From NCBI RefSeq assembly GCF_022343685.1, contig NZ_CP092123.1, positions 3,038,001 to 3,102,000 of the forward strand: a stretch of 64,000 bases of DNA, read 5' to 3'. The position numbers and the translations under genes were made by a program. Of the stretch, positions 61,279 to 64,000 are shown piece by piece. The number at the start of each line of letters is the position of its first letter. The first letter of the stretch is position 1. This stretch comes from Marinobacterium sediminicola (GTDB taxonomy: Bacteria > Pseudomonadota > Gammaproteobacteria > Pseudomonadales > Balneatricaceae). The notes below the pieces were generated by a model. The model saw nothing but the letters and a program-made list of their open reading frames with translations. It made no database searches and had not been told where the DNA came from.

Positions 61279-63224
61279 GAGCTCGCCTGCTTAGCGGCTT
61301 TCAGGTTTCTCTCGTTGAGCGGGGGAAAGGAAACTGGCCGATCATCATCGCCAATATCCTCGTACTCAACATAGCAATAGGCACCTTTTGTTTCGGTGTG
61401 CCCCCCTTTCCTGCAGACAGTGGCTGCTGTACCGAAAGCGATCCCCATAACCATATTCGCCATATGAGCCATACACTCGATGGACGACTCAGTAAGAATT
61501 TTCATGCGCAACTTTTCGTAAGAAGACAGGAACATCCAGCTTTGCATGGTCACCATCGCGTTAAAGCCAAATGGGTTGAGTAATTCAAACCCTCGTTCGA
61601 TGAAGATGGCAAAAAGGTCTGATTTACTGTCTGGATAAGACTTTTTGGCCCAATCTTTCAGTTGTGCGTTCATGCCTTTTCCACCCATATAAGGCGGGTT
61701 GGCTATTACCGCATCATAACGCTGTGCCAGTACCCACGCCTGCTGCACATGGGGGAACAACTGCAGCGCTGCTGGCTTCTGCATGGAATCCCCTTCCTTT
61801 GCCAGCTGGGTGAGCTTATCCAGTAATTCCTTGAGCGGTTCGGCATCTTCCGCAGGCACTTCAATCAGGGAACCGAAGGTTTTGGCCTCGCTAAAACGCG
61901 CCAGGGTGCGCTCCAATAGCTGATAGCGGTTATCGGCCTTGGCACTGCTCAGGTCCGCCTGTTCGCTCTCAAACAGGCTCTGCGAGCTGCCCTGCTGCCA
62001 CTCGCCCCCAAGGTTCAGTGAGCGCCAGAGCTGGTTCATATCCAGGTGCCCGGTTTCCTGCAGGGACAGGACATTCAGGCTCACATCACCACTGGCGACT
62101 CGGCTGAACAGTCGGCGGTCATCCTGGCGGGCCAGCATCATCAGTGCGAACCCGGCCAACTGGCCGGCGCGGTCGTCAATATCCAGGCCAAACAGGTTGT
62201 GGTTCAGAATCATCCGTGGAATATCACGGGTACGGTAGCCGCGTTCTTCGTAGATGGATTTGAGCAGCTTGTAGGCCTCCACCAGAATGTGGCCGGAACC
62301 ACAGGCCGGATCCAAGACTTTGATGGATTCAGGGTCGATACTCTCTGGCGTGACAGCATCCAGCTTAGCCTGTACCTCTGCAGGCTGCTCACCCGGTGCA
62401 ATGTAGTACGGCATCTGGTCTTTCAGCGGGCTGTCCGGGTAGGTCTGCAGCCATTGGCGCCCTACCGAGTTCTGAACAAGGTACTGTACGATCCAGTTGG
62501 GCGTGAACAGCTGGGTAGCGGCCGGGATATCTTCGCTTTTGACGACCTTGCCGATTACTTGGTCTTTCTTTTCACTTATGTAGAACTGATACAGCCAACC
62601 GATGATCTCGACATCCTGCCAATCCTCTTCAGGAATAGCGCTGACCAGAGCACGAATCAGCGAGTCGGTTTTGGTCAGGTTGTCCGGCAGCAGCAGCTCG
62701 GTGGCATCATCCAACTCTTCAAACAGGAACGGCATGGCTTCATGCAAGGCATGACACTGTGCCAGCAGCAACTCACGGTAAAGGGCTTCATCCTGGGTGC
62801 CATCCAGTTTCAGATCCGCGACCTTGGCCCTGTCCAGGCCCGGCAGTTCTATATCAAGACAATCATCCAGAATCTGAGGCGTACCCGCTTCGCCTGATGC
62901 GGTGCTGAGCACCCGGCGACCATGATCCAGATAGCCATGAATTTCCATGTAGCGGATGGCGCAGAGGCGGTTAAACCAGCTGTATGCGGCCTGCTCCATC
63001 GTTTGAGCGAATCCGATCTGCTCAATGCGTTTTACCAACGCATCGCGTGCACGGCTAATGGCCTTTGGAAAGGTGCGGCTGCCGATCAGTGCCAGGTCAC
63101 CGCGTATCTCCATTGGCTCACAGCCTTTGGCCGTCACACCATAGAGCGCTGCCTGTTTAGTCATGGCGGCAATGAAGTCTTGGCGGGCCTTGGGGGCGTA
63201 TTTCTTGATGTTGGCTGTGTTCAT
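61275..63224 (-). CDS. pglX: PglX N-terminal half (adenine methyltransferase), BREX type 1
   Basis: A 649-aa protein equal to the first half of PglX: MNTANIKKYAPKARQDFIAA at the start, the N-terminal helical region, then N6-adenine methyltransferase motifs with DPACGSGH from D305 (SAM site) and the catalytic NPPYMGGKG from N509. It ends shortly after FPPLNERNLKAAKQASS, where intact PglX continues into the recognition domain. It therefore has a complete catalytic part and lacks its specificity part. AGGAAGCG precedes the ATG, which overlaps the PP2C stop by 4 bases; the stop overlaps the RT start by 4 bases. With the 577-aa second half the total is about 1226 aa, the usual size of PglX. Confidence 0.92.
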   Translation of the reverse strand: MNTANIKKYAPKARQDFIAAMTKQAALYGVTAKGCEPMEIRGDLALIGSRTFPKAISRARDALVKRIEQIGFAQTMEQAAYSWFNRLCAIRYMEIHGYLDHGRRVLSTASGEAGTPQILDDCLDIELPGLDRAKVADLKLDGTQDEALYRELLLAQCHALHEAMPFLFEELDDATELLLPDNLTKTDSLIRALVSAIPEEDWQDVEIIGWLYQFYISEKKDQVIGKVVKSEDIPAATQLFTPNWIVQYLVQNSVGRQWLQTYPDSPLKDQMPYYIAPGEQPAEVQAKLDAVTPESIDPESIKVLDPACGSGHILVEAYKLLKSIYEERGYRTRDIPRMILNHNLFGLDIDDRAGQLAGFALMMLARQDDRRLFSRVASGDVSLNVLSLQETGHLDMNQLWRSLNLGGEWQQGSSQSLFESEQADLSSAKADNRYQLLERTLARFSEAKTFGSLIEVPAEDAEPLKELLDKLTQLAKEGDSMQKPAALQLFPHVQQAWVLAQRYDAVIANPPYMGGKGMNAQLKDWAKKSYPDSKSDLFAIFIERGFELLNPFGFNAMVTMQSWMFLSSYEKLRMKILTESSIECMAHMANMVMGIAFGTAATVCRKGGHTETKGAYCYVEYEDIGDDDRPVSFPPLNERNLKAAKQASS

Positions 63225-63958
63225 AGCGCTTCCTGATCTATGTCGGGCAAATCGTCCCGGTCAACAATAATTAGATTCGATGCGTCAGTGTGCTGGAAGA
63301 CGTTGAGTGGTGTTGTCCCAGCGGCGAGGCACAGAACGCTGGCGTCGTCCTGTAGATCGGTAAGGGAGACCCCATCACGCAGATGCTCACGCCAGTGGCC
63401 ATCGGTGCTGAACAACAGGCTGACGCCTTTGGACCAAACGAATGACCGGCGCACCGGGGTGGTAAAGCGACGACCTTTGAACGCGCGTGTCAGGATGTGC
63501 TCAGCGCCCTGAATTTCCGTGGGGCATTCAGTTGAAGAATGGTGGTAATGAGCTTCCACTGTATGCGGGGTATTGAGCCAAACAGGCGTACCCGCGCCGC
63601 TAATACCTAACAGGCAGTCTCCCGCAAAAATCAGAGTTCCTTCATGCCGATCCAGGTCCAGCGACGCTATCAGGTAGCTGGCACGCTCATGCAAATGCCG
63701 GGATCTGAGTTTCGTATGAGCATGCTTGAGAGCGTAGATGATTGAGTCTGAAGTACTCAGGCGATCATGTGCGCGAACAGCAGCCCAAACACATGCCCGT
63801 GCCCAGCGTGAGGCAAGTTCAACACTGGTGTTGGACTCAGCCGCATCGACGAGCGCAATGACGGCTTTGTTATCCCAGGCACAAAGCGCTACGGCATCGG
63901 AGTTGTGTAATCGGGCGTTTCCTTTTCGACTCTGCCACTCCATTTGCATCAGACTCAT
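63221..63958 (-). CDS. PP2C-like protein phosphatase
   Basis: A 245-aa soluble protein with the PP2C/SpoIIE-type layout: RKGNARLHNSDAVAL (N19/D21 region), VIALVDAAES where a typical PP2C has a VxDGMGG-type motif (aspartate D38 kept, the double glycine replaced), LLFSTDGHWRE, and the late LQDDASVLCLA. The metal-binding aspartates are largely present, so serine/threonine phosphatase activity is possible though the GG change is odd. It overlaps the upstream gene's stop and the pglX-N start by 4 bases each. A phosphatase is not part of the standard type 1 BREX set (brxABC-pglX-pglZ-brxL), so it is an accessory gene. Confidence 0.78.
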   Translation of the reverse strand: MSLMQMEWQSRKGNARLHNSDAVALCAWDNKAVIALVDAAESNTSVELASRWARACVWAAVRAHDRLSTSDSIIYALKHAHTKLRSRHLHERASYLIASLDLDRHEGTLIFAGDCLLGISGAGTPVWLNTPHTVEAHYHHSSTECPTEIQGAEHILTRAFKGRRFTTPVRRSFVWSKGVSLLFSTDGHWREHLRDGVSLTDLQDDASVLCLAAGTTPLNVFQHTDASNLIIVDRDDLPDIDQEAL

Positions 63959-64000
63959 CCTTTCGCTAATGCTTCCAGACGTTCGAACAGTATGTCTTCT
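63955..64000 (-). CDS. C-terminus of upstream operon gene, brxC by position (partial)
   Basis: Only the last residues are visible (EDILFERLEALAKG, then TGA at 63955-63957 overlapping the PP2C start). In type 1 BREX operons brxC lies directly before pglX, so BrxC is the best guess, but the fragment is too short to confirm. The rest is outside the right edge. Confidence 0.4.
   Translation of the reverse strand, partial: EDILFERLEALAKG

Noticed and set aside
56513-63224. Sequencing error or simple frameshift as the cause of the split pglX
   Set aside because: The halves are separated by a complete 3-kb RT gene with tight overlaps and proper ribosome binding sites, which an error cannot create.

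Overview
The window looks like the chromosome of a motile marine-type gammaproteobacterium related to Pseudomonas/Oceanospirillales (Marinobacterium- or Marinobacter-like). The basis is a FleQ/FleS/FleR flagellar hierarchy, an acs plus CrbS/CrbR acetate switch, the gene order flgBCDE-FGHIJ-KL with cheV-cheR, and moderately high GC. The species call is inference.

1-14.4 kb, acetate block. A DnaQ-like exonuclease (partial) and a DUF294 nucleotidyltransferase lie downstream of two paralogous DUF4212 + sodium:solute symporter operons. CrbS-type sensor kinase, CrbR-type regulator and acs follow. Both symporter operons and acs share a CCCC-N4-TTAG element upstream, and their mRNA leaders carry A-rich AANAANAA motifs of the Hfq/Crc type next to the ribosome binding sites. 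This suggests joint transcriptional (CrbR-like) and catabolite control of acetate uptake and activation.

14.4-40.1 kb, flagellar block. fleQ-fleS-fleR, flaG-fliD-fliS, a very large flagellin (812 aa), a FliT-like gene, flgK-flgL, flgF-J, flgB-E, cheV-cheR, flgA and flgM-flgN. Sigma-28 promoters precede fliC, flgK and flgM, sigma-54 promoters precede flgB and flgF, and a FleQ-box-like palindrome lies upstream of fleQ. The axial proteins are enlarged.

40.1-44.1 kb, island entry. A tRNA-Arg(CCT) with an unusual covarying U19/A56 pair is followed by tandem 12-mers, a complete IS481-family element with a 6-bp target duplication, a tyrosine-recombinase-type integrase with a small partner gene, and 1.28 kb without a convincing intact gene but with many hairpins and an ORF remnant.

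44.1-64 kb, defence island. A minus-strand BREX type 1-like operon runs in from the right edge. In transcription order it holds an upstream gene (only its last residues visible; brxC by position), a PP2C-like phosphatase, the methyltransferase half of PglX, a reverse transcriptase-nitrilase (DRT type 1/UG1-like), the target-recognition half of PglX, a UvrD-like helicase, a DUF262/HNH protein, a second UvrD-like helicase, a NYN-LOTUS-cold-shock protein, pglZ and brxL. The most striking feature is that pglX is cleanly divided at its methyltransferase/target-recognition boundary (649 + 577 aa, about one normal PglX), with the RT gene in the cut, joined by a 4-base overlap on one side and a 2-base gap on the other. 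This looks like a stable BREX-RT composite rather than random debris.
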